DNA from: Streptomyces sp. NRRL B-24484
Lineage (GTDB): Bacteria; Actinomycetota; Actinomycetes; Streptomycetales; Streptomycetaceae
Reading direction: 5' to 3'
DNA: 64,000 bases
NCBI RefSeq assembly: GCF_000717715.1
Contig: NZ_JOAI01000005.1
Coordinates: 62,001 to 126,000 of the forward strand
Shown: piece after piece, positions 45,579 through 54,240 of the stretch
How the letters are laid out: every line of letters starts with the position of its first letter
How positions within the stretch are numbered: position 1 is the stretch's first letter
Notes under the pieces: generated by a model
Seen by the model: the letters and a program-made list of their open reading frames with translations, nothing else
Database searches by the model: none
Told to the model about the DNA's origin: nothing
Made by a program: the position numbers and the translations under genes

Positions 45579-48182
45579 TCAGCCCGCCAGCACCTCCCGC
45601 AGGGCGGCCGCCTCGCGGACGGCGCGGGAGGAGCCGCCGCGGCCGGCCAGGGCGGTGACCTCGGGGATCGGACCGCGGGCGGTGCAGCGGCGGGCGCAGT
45701 CGGCGGCCACCGCCAGCAGGTCGCCGGCGCCGCGCGGCGGCTCGCCCGCCAGCATCGGCGGCAGGGCTGCTGCGAGGACGGACCAGACAGTGCTGTGGGC
45801 GCCGGTGTCGGCGGCGGCGCGCAGCGATTCGGTGAGGCGGTTGGGCTTCACCGCGCCGAGGGCGACGAGTTCGGCGCTCTCCCGGCCGAGCAGGGCGCCG
45901 TCCAGGTCCCCGCGGGCGGCCAGCACCAGCAGGGCGTCGACGGCGGCGGTGCGGTCCTCCGGGTGCCGGGTGCCGAGGGCGTAGGCGAGGGCGAGGTGGA
46001 TCGCGGGGCCGGCCGGGCCGCCGGCCTCGGCGAGGGCCGGGAGCAGGTCGGCGCCGCCCCGCACGTCGAGGTCGGCCGCGGAGGCGAAGCGCTCCATGAG
46101 GCGGGCGGCGGTCTCCTCCCGGTGGTGCGGCAGGATCGCCGCCCACGGCTCGCGGGCGGGCGGGGTCCACCAGACGTCGCGCCGTCGGAGGTGCCGGTCG
46201 GGGGCGTCGAGCAGCCGTTCGGCGTCCTCCGGCAGACCGGCGCCGGCGGCCTCCTGGTCGATCAGGCGGCGGGTGGTGGAGAGCCGTCGGCCGTCCGGTC
46301 CGCGCCCGCCGGAGGGCGCCCGCACCACGGTGGGGCGGCGCGGGAGGCCGCCCTCGCGCAGCCAGCCGGCGAGCCGGTCGCCGGCCGGGGTGCCGAGGGC
46401 CGCGGCGGCCGCGATCACGGCGGGGTCGGTGGTGGGCGCCACCCGCAGCAGGGCCTGCCCTAGGTCGACCGGCCCGGGGTCGGTGCCGAGTGCGGCGTAC
46501 CCGGCGAGCCGTTCGACCAGGACGACGGGGTCGATCGACCCGGTGGTGTCGGTCGGGGTGGCCAGCAGGTGGGGCAGCGGGCGGGTGGCCAGCCGCAGCA
46601 CGGCCTCCTCCAGCCGCGCGGCGGTCTGCTGGTCGAAGGGCGTGGACCAGGCGGTGCGGAAGCTGCCGTGCCGGTAGGAGCGGTCGGCGACCTGGCGGGC
46701 CCGGTCGACGGTCATCCGGCCGGCGGCGGCCTCGGCGATCAGCCCGAGGTCCCGCGCGTGGGGGTGGGCCCGGAGCACCGGCTCCAGGGCCTCGGCGAGG
46801 GCGGCGCGGTCGGTGTGCGCGTGCCGGACGAGCCCGTCCAGGACGCGCTCCCACGGGACGAGGCCGGTGTCCCCGGCGAGCACCGCGCCGAGCTCCTCGG
46901 CGAGTTCGGCCGGGGTGGCGATCGGGGCGGGCACCGGTCGGGGCTGCGGCGGGGGCGGCAGCAGTTCCCGGTACTCCTCGGCCGGCACCTCGGCGCCGAA
47001 CAGCTCGGCGGCGCACCGGTGGTGGGCCGGGTCGAGCTGTGCGGCGGCGGCCCGCAGCCCGGGGAGGACGGCGGGCCCCGCGGCGGCCAGGTGCCGGGCG
47101 GCCACCTTGAGCGCCTGCTCCTGCAGGGTGCGGTCGGGGTGGCCGAAGGCGTCGGACGCGGCGAGCACCGCGGGTCCGGCCCGGTGCGGGGCGGTGCGGG
47201 CGGCCCGGTCGAGCCAGCCGAGCTGGGCGCGGACGAGCTTCTTCTCCGGCCGGAACAGCACGGTGGGACTCGCCTCGTCGAGCACCTCGGGGTCGAGCCG
47301 GCCGGCGGCGTCCAGGGAGGCGAGCACCTCCTGGGCCAGCGCGGCGGTGGTGGACGGGCCGGCGAGGAGTGCCAGCAGGGTGCGGGCCCGCTCGGCGTAC
47401 TCGTCGGCGGTGGGCGCCAGCGCCCGCAGGATCGTCAGGAAGATCCGGTGCTCGTTGGGGCGGCCGCCGCCGCGCAGCAGCCGGGCGAGGCAGCGGTCGA
47501 TCAGGTCGGTGCGGTCGAGGACGCCGTCGGCGGCCAGTCGGGCGAGGACGGCGGGCCAGCGTTCGGAGTCGTCCCGGGCGACCCAGGGGCCCTCCAGTTC
47601 GCCGGCGAGGTCGGGCACCTCGAAGACGCGCCGGGCGAGCACCGGGGTGAACGGGTCGACGGTGAGCCGGGCGTGCAGGTTCGGCCCGGGCGGCAGGGTG
47701 CCGAACGCGCGGTGGCGCGGCTCGGGCCGGGACCGCTCGCGCACCCACTGGGTGGTGAAGGAGTCCGTCGCGGGCACCGGGCTGCCGGTGGAGCGCACCA
47801 GGTACTCCAGCAGCGGGAAGTGCTCGGACCAGCCCCAGCCGGGTGCCCTGCGCTCGGCGAGCCGGGCGGTGACGACCAGCCGCCACTCGACGGGCTGACG
47901 TTCGATCACCTCGACGAGCAGCGGGTTGCGCCAGCCGGCGCGGTCCTCGAAGACCCGGCTGCCGATCCACTCGGCGGCGGCGGTGGGCGAGGTGAGGCAG
48001 CCGGCGCCGGCCACCAGCAGGGCCGTCCAGCGGTCCCGGGAGCCGGACCAGCTGTCCCGCAGCTCCTTGCGGAGTGCGCGGAGCTCGGCCACCTCGGCGC
48101 GGCGCTGCGCGGGGTCGAGGCCGGCGAGGGCGGCGGCGACGCCGGCGGTGTCGCCCGTGCGGGCGAGGTCGGAGAGGCTCAT
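45579..48182 (-). CDS. Large helical-repeat protein (DUF6493-like)
   Basis: 867 residues from ATG 48182. Alpha-helical throughout with HEAT-like periodicity (LFPLEY and EQALKVAARHLAAAGPAVLP type units); no catalytic motif or membrane segment. The C-terminal part (RDLDGALLGRE type, AELVALGAVKPNRLTESLRA) resembles actinobacterial DUF6493/DUF7824 proteins that accompany SWIM zinc-finger proteins. It overlaps the SWIM gene by 4 bases (ATGA), so the two are made together and probably form a complex. Function not established. Confidence 0.75.
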   Translation of the reverse strand: MSLSDLARTGDTAGVAAALAGLDPAQRRAEVAELRALRKELRDSWSGSRDRWTALLVAGAGCLTSPTAAAEWIGSRVFEDRAGWRNPLLVEVIERQPVEWRLVVTARLAERRAPGWGWSEHFPLLEYLVRSTGSPVPATDSFTTQWVRERSRPEPRHRAFGTLPPGPNLHARLTVDPFTPVLARRVFEVPDLAGELEGPWVARDDSERWPAVLARLAADGVLDRTDLIDRCLARLLRGGGRPNEHRIFLTILRALAPTADEYAERARTLLALLAGPSTTAALAQEVLASLDAAGRLDPEVLDEASPTVLFRPEKKLVRAQLGWLDRAARTAPHRAGPAVLAASDAFGHPDRTLQEQALKVAARHLAAAGPAVLPGLRAAAAQLDPAHHRCAAELFGAEVPAEEYRELLPPPPQPRPVPAPIATPAELAEELGAVLAGDTGLVPWERVLDGLVRHAHTDRAALAEALEPVLRAHPHARDLGLIAEAAAGRMTVDRARQVADRSYRHGSFRTAWSTPFDQQTAARLEEAVLRLATRPLPHLLATPTDTTGSIDPVVLVERLAGYAALGTDPGPVDLGQALLRVAPTTDPAVIAAAAALGTPAGDRLAGWLREGGLPRRPTVVRAPSGGRGPDGRRLSTTRRLIDQEAAGAGLPEDAERLLDAPDRHLRRRDVWWTPPAREPWAAILPHHREETAARLMERFASAADLDVRGGADLLPALAEAGGPAGPAIHLALAYALGTRHPEDRTAAVDALLVLAARGDLDGALLGRESAELVALGAVKPNRLTESLRAAADTGAHSTVWSVLAAALPPMLAGEPPRGAGDLLAVAADCARRCTARGPIPEVTALAGRGGSSRAVREAAALREVLAG

Positions 48183-49555
48183 CGCGCGGCCTCCGGCTGC
48201 CCGGCGCGGACGAGGCCGACGGCGAGCACGTGCTTGCACGGCCCACGCCCGCCGCGGTACTTCGCCCACCAGAGGCAGGTGCAGCCGAGCCGGCCGTCGG
48301 CGCCGGTGCGCACCCGCTGCACGTGGTCGTCGACGGTGACCTCGGCGAGGCCGTCGCCGAGCCGGACGGCGCCGGCCGCGGCCAGGGCCCGGGCGGCCCG
48401 CAGCCGCGGGTTGTGCGCCTCGGCACGCCCGGCGTCGTAGGGCAGCACGCGGTGGAAGTGGGCGGCGTCGGCCGGGTCGTAGCCGATCTGGCCGGCGGTG
48501 CCGAGCCGGGTGAGGGCGGCGCGGACCCGCTCGACGGTGAGTCCGGACTGGGCGGCGAGTTCGGCCGGGTCGATCCTGGGCTCCCAGGCGAGCAGGGTGG
48601 CGATCAGCTCGGCATCCTCGGCGGAGCCCTCGGCGGCGAGGGCGGTGAGCACCCCGCCCTCGCCGGAGAAGCCGCGCGAGGCGTCGGGCGAGAGCGTGAG
48701 GGTGAGCCGCATGCCGGGCAGCACCACCTCCCAGGCGGAGGCGGTGGGCGCCCCGGGGACCGCCGCGGCGGCCGGGCCGTACACCCGCAGGGCGAGGGCG
48801 TGCCGCAGGACCCGCTGCAGGGCGACGAGCCGCTCGGGGCCGGGCAGGCAGACGGCGCCGGGCACCGGGCGGCCGGTCGGGCGCAGGGTGCGGCCGGCCG
48901 GCACGACCCAGCCGGTGGTGGAGCCGCGGCCGCCGGTGCGGGGCAGGGCGCGCAGGAAGCGGACGGCTTCGGCGGCGGGCAGTTCGGCGCGCAGGTCGAA
49001 GCCGGCGGTGAGCACCTGGGTCTCGGCGAAGCCGCGCACCCAGCGCTCGGGCAGCGGGACCTTCTTCTCGACCATCGGGCCGTCGAGGGTGGTGACCTCC
49101 AGCGCGTCGGGGCCGACGGCGAGGTGCAGCGGTTCGCCGGCGCCGATCCGGCTCAGGCCCTCGCGGAGCGGGTTGTTGACGTCGACGTTGGTGGTGCCGT
49201 GGCCGGGGTCGGCGCCGTCCAGGCCGTCGGGGAGGACGTCGAGGCGGGCGTGCACGCCGCAGCAGCCGGAGAAGGACTCGAAGCGCAGCCGGTCGCCGCC
49301 CGCGGTGACCACCGGGTCGAGGGAGGCGCGCAGCTGCGGCTGGCAGTAGCGGGCGGCGGCGACGTCGGCCACCGCGAGGAGGGCGGCCGCGGCGGCCGCG
49401 GGCGAGGTCAGGAAGCCGCTGAAGAACTGCGGGTTGGCGGTGGCCCCGAGCGGGCCGGCGCCGCCGGAGGTCTCCAGGGCGAGGGCGCGCCCGGCGGTGT
49501 TCTCGTGCACCGCGGAGGGGCGCAGGTAGGCGTACGTCTGCACGGCTTGCGTCAT
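48179..49555 (-). CDS. SWIM zinc-finger protein
   Basis: 458 residues. The C-terminal SWIM motif CxCxnCxH is at LGCTCLWWAKY-RGGRGPCKHVLAVG. A winged-helix-like segment precedes it (RIDPAELAAQSGLTVERVRAAL). The N-terminal half has TNPQFFSGFLTSP-type and CQPQLRASLDPVV segments. SWIM domains bind DNA or protein. It leads the two-gene unit with the helical-repeat protein. In many streptomycetes such pairs lie near MoxR/VWA genes; none is in this window. Confidence 0.85.
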   Translation of the reverse strand: MTQAVQTYAYLRPSAVHENTAGRALALETSGGAGPLGATANPQFFSGFLTSPAAAAAALLAVADVAAARYCQPQLRASLDPVVTAGGDRLRFESFSGCCGVHARLDVLPDGLDGADPGHGTTNVDVNNPLREGLSRIGAGEPLHLAVGPDALEVTTLDGPMVEKKVPLPERWVRGFAETQVLTAGFDLRAELPAAEAVRFLRALPRTGGRGSTTGWVVPAGRTLRPTGRPVPGAVCLPGPERLVALQRVLRHALALRVYGPAAAAVPGAPTASAWEVVLPGMRLTLTLSPDASRGFSGEGGVLTALAAEGSAEDAELIATLLAWEPRIDPAELAAQSGLTVERVRAALTRLGTAGQIGYDPADAAHFHRVLPYDAGRAEAHNPRLRAARALAAAGAVRLGDGLAEVTVDDHVQRVRTGADGRLGCTCLWWAKYRGGRGPCKHVLAVGLVRAGQPEAAR

Positions 49556-49678
49556 GGCGGGGACGCTAGGTGCGGGGACTGACAGGGCGTCGCTTCTGGA
49601 ACGGGTTCTACCTGTGCGACGCACCACGGGTAACCCAGGTCACACCGTGCCGCGGGGGCGATCTGCCAGTATGGAGCC

Positions 49679-50590
49679 GTGAACGACGCCATGGACCAGG
49701 GGGTGCCGACCGACGAGCAGGTGGCCCCGTTCGTCGAACTGCTGCGGATCGAGGAACTGGACGAGAACCTGTTCCGCGGGCGCTGCCACGCGGGTGCGCC
49801 GATGCGCGCCTTCGGCGGGCAGGTCGCCGCGCAGGCGCTGACCGCGGCCGGGCGGACGATCGGCGCGGAGCGGTCGGTGCACTCGCTGCACGGGTACTTC
49901 CTGCGGCCCGGCGACCCGACCCGGCCGATCGTCTACCAGGTGGACCGGGTCCGGGACGGTTCCTCGTACGCGACCCGCCGGGTGACGGCGGTTCAGCGCG
50001 GCGAGGCGATCTTCACCATGTCGGCGTCGTTCAAGCGCCCGGAGTCGTCGGTGGAGCGGCAGCGCACGATGCCGCCGGTGCCCGGGCCGGAGGAGCTGCC
50101 GGACCCGTTCGTGGCCTGGGAGCGGGCGAACCCGGAGGACTTCGCCAAGGCGACCGGCTTCCGCGCCCTGGAGATGCGATTCCTGCCGGCCGACGCGCCC
50201 GGGATGCCGGCCGAGCTCGCGGGCGTCCCGCAGCAGTTCGTCTGGCTGCGGACGGGCACCCCGCTGCCCGACGACGACCCGCTGCTGCAGGTCTGTGCGC
50301 TCACCTACCTGTCCGACCTGACGCTGGCCTCGACCACCGCGCTGCACCTGGAACCGCACCGGTTCGGGCGGAAGGAGCCGCGGCGCACCCTGCTGGCCTC
50401 GCTGGACCACGCGATGTGGTTCCACCGGCCGTTCCGGGCCGACGAGTGGCTGCTGTTCGCGCAGCGCAGCCCCTCCGCCTCGGACGGGCGCGGGCTGGCG
50501 CTGGGCGAGTTCTACAACCGGGACGGCCTGCTGGTGGCCTCGGCGGTGCAGGAGACGCTGCTGCGGGAGGCACGCGCGACCCGTCCGTGA
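49679..50590 (+). CDS. tesB: Acyl-CoA thioesterase II (TesB-like)
   Basis: 303 residues, double hot-dog. Hydrolyses acyl-CoA. LFRGRCHAGAPMRAFGGQVAAQAL and SVHSLHGYFLRPGDPTRPI match the first hot-dog; the second has LASLDHAMWFHRPFRADEWLLF with the catalytic Asp in LDHAMW. The end GLVASAVQETLLR-like segment is typical. GTG 49679 or ATG 49691 could start it; GGAG is at 49673. The TetR gene follows 39 bp later on the same strand. Confidence 0.92.
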   Translation: MNDAMDQGVPTDEQVAPFVELLRIEELDENLFRGRCHAGAPMRAFGGQVAAQALTAAGRTIGAERSVHSLHGYFLRPGDPTRPIVYQVDRVRDGSSYATRRVTAVQRGEAIFTMSASFKRPESSVERQRTMPPVPGPEELPDPFVAWERANPEDFAKATGFRALEMRFLPADAPGMPAELAGVPQQFVWLRTGTPLPDDDPLLQVCALTYLSDLTLASTTALHLEPHRFGRKEPRRTLLASLDHAMWFHRPFRADEWLLFAQRSPSASDGRGLALGEFYNRDGLLVASAVQETLLREARATRP

Positions 50591-50629
50591 CCGATCGCGT
50601 CATACCCGTGCGGGACCCCGGGCCCTATC

Positions 50630-51268
50630 ATGGTGAAGGTGACCAAGGTTGACCTGTCACCCCGTCCGGTGGAGGCGATGTCGCCCCGTCAGCTAGAACG
50701 GCGCGGGAACCTGATCGCGGCCGCCCTCGCGCTGGTGACCGAGATCGGCGTCGAGCGGCTGCAGATGCGCCAGGTGTCCGAGCGCTCCGGGGTGGCCCTC
50801 GGGACGACCTACCGCTACTTCTCGTCCAAGGACCACCTGCTCGCGGCCGCGATCGCGGAGTGGCACCGCTCGCTGCTGACCGACCTGGTGGGCGAGGTGC
50901 GCGGCCGCCGGGCCGGGCTCACGGCCAGCGACCGGATGGTGCGCTTCGTCCGGCACGGCATGCGCGCCTACCAGCGGCAGCCCGAACTGGCCCGGCTGCG
51001 GGTGTCGGTCGCGGCCTCCACCGATCCGTTCGCCAGCGAGGCGCTGCAGGCGATGGCCAAGGCGGACGGTGCGGCGCTGCGCGCGGTGATGGCCGAGGTG
51101 CCGCCGAGCACCGGGGACGTCGTGCGGCACATCGTCGGCCACGCCTGGCAGGGCGAGCTGACGGCCTGGGTGACCGGCCGCACCACCCTGGACGACGCGC
51201 GCCGGCGGCTGGAGGACGTGGTGCGGCTGGTGCTGACGCCGTACGAGGCGGTCGATCCGGCGGCCTGA
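50630..51268 (+). CDS. TetR-family regulator (KstR-like HTH)
   Basis: 212 residues. LQMRQVSERSGVALGTTYRYFSSKDHLLAAAI is an HTH close to lipid/steroid regulators of the KstR type. Adjacent to the acyl-CoA thioesterase gene, so it may control lipid turnover. ATG 50630 has no clear leader; ATG 50678 behind GGTGGAGG is possible and would shorten the protein by 16 residues. Confidence 0.82.
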   Translation: MVKVTKVDLSPRPVEAMSPRQLERRGNLIAAALALVTEIGVERLQMRQVSERSGVALGTTYRYFSSKDHLLAAAIAEWHRSLLTDLVGEVRGRRAGLTASDRMVRFVRHGMRAYQRQPELARLRVSVAASTDPFASEALQAMAKADGAALRAVMAEVPPSTGDVVRHIVGHAWQGELTAWVTGRTTLDDARRRLEDVVRLVLTPYEAVDPAA

Positions 51269-51410
51269 CGCCGACTCTTAAATCGGGCGTAAGCGTTCCT
51301 GACGTTCCTTGACCGCGCCCGGACACGCCTCGACGCTGGACGGACTCCGCCTCCGGGCCCCGGCGGCCCCGGGCACCCTCGTCCCGCCCCCGACCACGAG
51401 GACATCTGTC

Positions 51411-52598
51411 ATGAACACGCTCTCGCGCCGGCTGCTGCTCGGCGGCGCGCTCGGCGGCGCCGCCTCCACCGGGCTCCAGCTGGTCGCCCCCGGCGACACC
51501 CCGGTCGCCGCCCCCGCCGTATCCGGCTGGCAGCTGCGCTGGTCGCCCTCCCCCGCCTTCGACGGACTGCGCGCCTTCGGGACCGTCGAGGACGACCGCG
51601 CCGGCTCGCACCCCACCGCCCGGCCTCACGTCACCGCCGACGGCGACGCCTACCGCTGGACGATGCACGCCGTCGACCGCGGCCCCACCACCGACCGGCA
51701 GTGCCACGGGGTCACCGGTATGCGCAGCCCCGCCGGCGGCCCGCAGCTGGAGTGGCGGGCCGGGGAGACCTGGCGCACCACCTACGCGGTGTACGTCCCG
51801 TCCTCGCTCCGGGCGACCACCGGCTCCACCCACCTGATGCAGATCGGGCCGCCCGGCGACGGCACCGCACCGATCGTGGTGCAGTCGCTGCGCCGCGTCG
51901 GCGATCGGGAGACGGTGGAGCTCGCGCTGCCGCGGTCCGGCGTCGTGGTCGGCCGGACGGACCTGGCCGCGCTGCACGACCGCTGGGTCGACGTGGACTT
52001 CCGGATCCGGATCGGCGACGGCTCGACGGGCACGGTCCGCTGGATCCTGCGCAGCGGCGGGACGACCCTGGTCGACGCCGCGGAGGAGGGCGTGGACACC
52101 TCCCCCGCCGACCGGGTCCGGCCCGAGTGGGGCATCTGCCGTCCGCTCGGCGACACCTCCGGCCCGCTGCCGGACTGCCACCTGCTGATCCGGTCGATGC
52201 GGGGGTACCAGCTGGTCTCCGGGGCGTCCGGGACCTACCGGGCCGAGGAGGCCGTGCTGCGGCGGGGGCGGTTGGAGAGCGGCCCGGCCGGCACCTCGTG
52301 GGCCGTCTTCGACGACGGTGCCGGGGCCGGCGCCGAGTGGACGGTCGAGTCCGGCGCACCGGCCGCGGCCACGCTCACGCTGCGGTACGCCAACGGCGGC
52401 CCCGCCGACCGGCCGATGGACGTCGCGGTCAACGGCGGCCGGCTGGTCGCGGCGCGCGCCTTCCGGCCCACCGGCGGCTGGGACAGCTGGGCGACGGTCT
52501 CGCTGCCGGTCACCCTGCGGCCGGGCCGGAACACCGTCCGGGTCACCGCCGTCGGCACCGCCGGTGCTCCCCGGCTGGACCGGATCGCGCTCGCCTGA
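51411..52598 (+). CDS. Tat-exported jelly-roll protein (polysaccharide-lyase-like) with C-terminal CBM
   Basis: 395 residues from ATG 51411 (GAGGA upstream). The Tat-type signal is TLSRRLLLGGALGG. The middle domain resembles the concanavalin-like fold of heparin/glucuronan lyase families: RAGETWRTTYAVYVPSSLRA, THLMQIGPPGDG, RWVDVDFRIRIGDGSTGTV and RPEWGICRPLG. The last 105 residues look like CBM35/CBM6: WTVESGAPAAATLTLRYANG, FRPTGGWDSWATVSLPVTL and TVRVTAVGT. The probable role is to bind and cleave a uronic-acid polysaccharide; the catalytic residues are not certain. Confidence 0.7.
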   Translation: MNTLSRRLLLGGALGGAASTGLQLVAPGDTPVAAPAVSGWQLRWSPSPAFDGLRAFGTVEDDRAGSHPTARPHVTADGDAYRWTMHAVDRGPTTDRQCHGVTGMRSPAGGPQLEWRAGETWRTTYAVYVPSSLRATTGSTHLMQIGPPGDGTAPIVVQSLRRVGDRETVELALPRSGVVVGRTDLAALHDRWVDVDFRIRIGDGSTGTVRWILRSGGTTLVDAAEEGVDTSPADRVRPEWGICRPLGDTSGPLPDCHLLIRSMRGYQLVSGASGTYRAEEAVLRRGRLESGPAGTSWAVFDDGAGAGAEWTVESGAPAAATLTLRYANGGPADRPMDVAVNGGRLVAARAFRPTGGWDSWATVSLPVTLRPGRNTVRVTAVGTAGAPRLDRIALA

Positions 52599-52609
52599 CC
52601 CGTGCGGCC

Positions 52610-53581
52610 TCAGACCACCGTCACCGGGTGCACCACGACCGCGTCGAAGAGGTAGCCCTCGCGGTTGAACGGCGCATCGGCGCCCTGGGTACGGCCGAGT
52701 TGGTCGGTGGCCCGGGCGCGCAGCCCGTGGCCGCCCGGTGCCCCGGGCCGCCAGTCCAGCGCCCAGCGCCGCCAGCCGTAGCGGCTCGGCGCCAGCTCGA
52801 AGACGCTCTTGACGCTCTGCCGGGTGAGCGGCGGGCCGCCGCCCGCCGGCTGCCCCGGGCCGAAGAGCCGGTAGAACTCGGTGCTCCACGGCGACTCCAG
52901 CGGCCGGTCCGAGACCTCCAGGGACCCGAGCCACTTGATCGAGGCCACGCCCACCCAGCCGGGCACCACCAGCCGGGCCGGCGCCCCGTGGTCGGGCGGC
53001 AGCGGTTCCCCGTTCATCCCGTAGGCGACGAGCACGTCCTCCAGCGCCTTGGCGACCGGCAGCGGGCGGCGCACCCGGCCGAGGTTCCGACCGCCCGCCC
53101 GGTACTCGGGGTCGAGGCCCACCGCCAGCACGTCCACCGCCGCCGGGCCGAGGCCCGCCCGTTCCAGCAGCAGGCCGAGCGGGACGCCGTGCCAGGCCGC
53201 CATCCCGACGCCGCCCAGCCCCCAGGCGGTGCCCGGGGCCGGGGTGCCCTGCTGCTCGGCCCAGAACCGGCGGCCGTTGCCCGCGCACTCGAGCACCGCG
53301 TCCAGCGTCGTCGCGGGCAGGGCGTGCAGGTCGGCCAGCGAGAAGGCCGCGCCGGGGCCGCGCAGACCGCTGCCGTGCACCCGGAGCCGCCAGGTGTCCG
53401 GGTCGATCCGCGGGGTGCGGGTGTGGTTGCGGACGAAGAACCGCTCGTTCGGGGTGTGCGGGCCGGGGCCGGTGGGCGCGTCCCAGCGCATCTCGGCGTT
53501 GCCGTCGTGCGGCAGGAACCACTCCGGGGGCAGCGGCTTGACGATCCCGCGGCCCCCTCCGTCGGACGTTCCGGGGGTCAC
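52610..53581 (-). CDS. Sulfite-oxidase-family molybdopterin oxidoreductase
   Basis: 323 residues from GTG 53581. The Moco-binding cysteine is in LDAVLECAGNGRRFW; NERFFVRNHTRTPRID, PARLVVPGWVGVASIKWL and STEFYRLFGP match the Moco domain, and the C-terminal Mo-co dimerisation domain follows. No signal peptide is evident and no haem domain, so electrons probably go to a separate acceptor. Substrate unknown (sulfite oxidase-like or MsrP-like). The ATG-started frame to 53692 adds arginine-rich residues; the GTG is preferred but its leader is weak. Ends 12 bp from the convergent gene. Confidence 0.82.
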   Translation of the reverse strand: MTPGTSDGGGRGIVKPLPPEWFLPHDGNAEMRWDAPTGPGPHTPNERFFVRNHTRTPRIDPDTWRLRVHGSGLRGPGAAFSLADLHALPATTLDAVLECAGNGRRFWAEQQGTPAPGTAWGLGGVGMAAWHGVPLGLLLERAGLGPAAVDVLAVGLDPEYRAGGRNLGRVRRPLPVAKALEDVLVAYGMNGEPLPPDHGAPARLVVPGWVGVASIKWLGSLEVSDRPLESPWSTEFYRLFGPGQPAGGGPPLTRQSVKSVFELAPSRYGWRRWALDWRPGAPGGHGLRARATDQLGRTQGADAPFNREGYLFDAVVVHPVTVV

Positions 53582-53737
53582 GGCACCACGGTAGTACGCC
53601 GACCGGGTGCCGGCAGCCGCCCGCCGCGCCCGCGCGGAACGCCCCTGACCTGCGGTGAAGGACTCGACGCAGATCTTCCGCCGGGACTTCACCCGCTCGT
53701 GGCCGGCCTTTCACGCCGGTCTGCCACGCTCCGGGGC

Positions 53738-53923
53738 ATGATCGCACCATCCGCCCCGACCTCACCGCGGGACACCCGCTTCCCGCTCCCCCGCCGCCAC
53801 CGGCGGTGGCTGGCCTGTGCGGCCGTCGCCGCCTCGGTCGCGCTCGGCAGCCTCGGCGTGGCCGCGACGGCGGAGACCGTCCGGCACCACCGGGGCAGCG
53901 AGGCGGTGCAGGCGGCCCGCTGA
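53738..53923 (+). CDS. Small membrane or secreted protein
   Basis: 61 residues. The basic segment RRHRRWLACAAVAASVALGS leads into a single hydrophobic helix, then a short polar tail. Third positions are nearly all G or C in this frame. The leader is weak (CCGGGGC before ATG). It could be a signal-anchored peptide; function unknown. Confidence 0.45.
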   Translation: MIAPSAPTSPRDTRFPLPRRHRRWLACAAVAASVALGSLGVAATAETVRHHRGSEAVQAAR

Positions 53924-54002
53924 GCCGATCGAGTGGTGCGGGGCGGCGCGGCGGCCGATACTGCGGTCATCGGCACAGACCCCTGAGCGAGGGGGTGGTC
54001 CC

Positions 54003-54209
54003 ATGGCCACCGGCACTGTCAGGACGTACTACCACGGCCACGGCTACGGCTACATCAAGCCCGACGACGGCGGGCCGGAACTGACCGTCTACTACGACTC
54101 CATCGTCGATGCACCCGAGCACGTGCTGGCCGACGGCCAGCGGGTGGAGTACGACGCCACCGTCCAGGAGTTCCGCGAGGTCGCCGAACACGTCCGCGCC
54201 GTGGAGTGA
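54003..54209 (+). CDS. Divergent cold-shock-domain protein
   Basis: 68 residues. MATGTVRTYYHGHGYGYIKP follows the CspA start (TGTVKWF...KGFGFI) but has lost the usual Trp/Phe in RNP1; RNP2 is LTVYYDSI instead of VFVHYSAI. ADGQRVEYDATV fits the last strands. It keeps the small OB barrel, so it may bind single-stranded nucleic acid weakly or a different ligand. It ends near a hairpin shared with the convergent gene. Confidence 0.72.
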   Translation: MATGTVRTYYHGHGYGYIKPDDGGPELTVYYDSIVDAPEHVLADGQRVEYDATVQEFREVAEHVRAVE

Positions 54210-54240
54210 GCCGCCCGCCCGGCCGCCCCGGGGGCGGCGC

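Noticed and set aside
45541..48426. 961-residue second reverse frame across the DUF6493-like gene
   Set aside because: The Arg/Pro-rich composition and lack of motifs mark it as an out-of-phase reading of the real gene.
50640..50661. GTGAC...GTCAC arms at the start of the TetR gene as an operator
   Set aside because: Only the five outer bases pair; the inner bases are not symmetric, and the segment is inside the predicted coding region.
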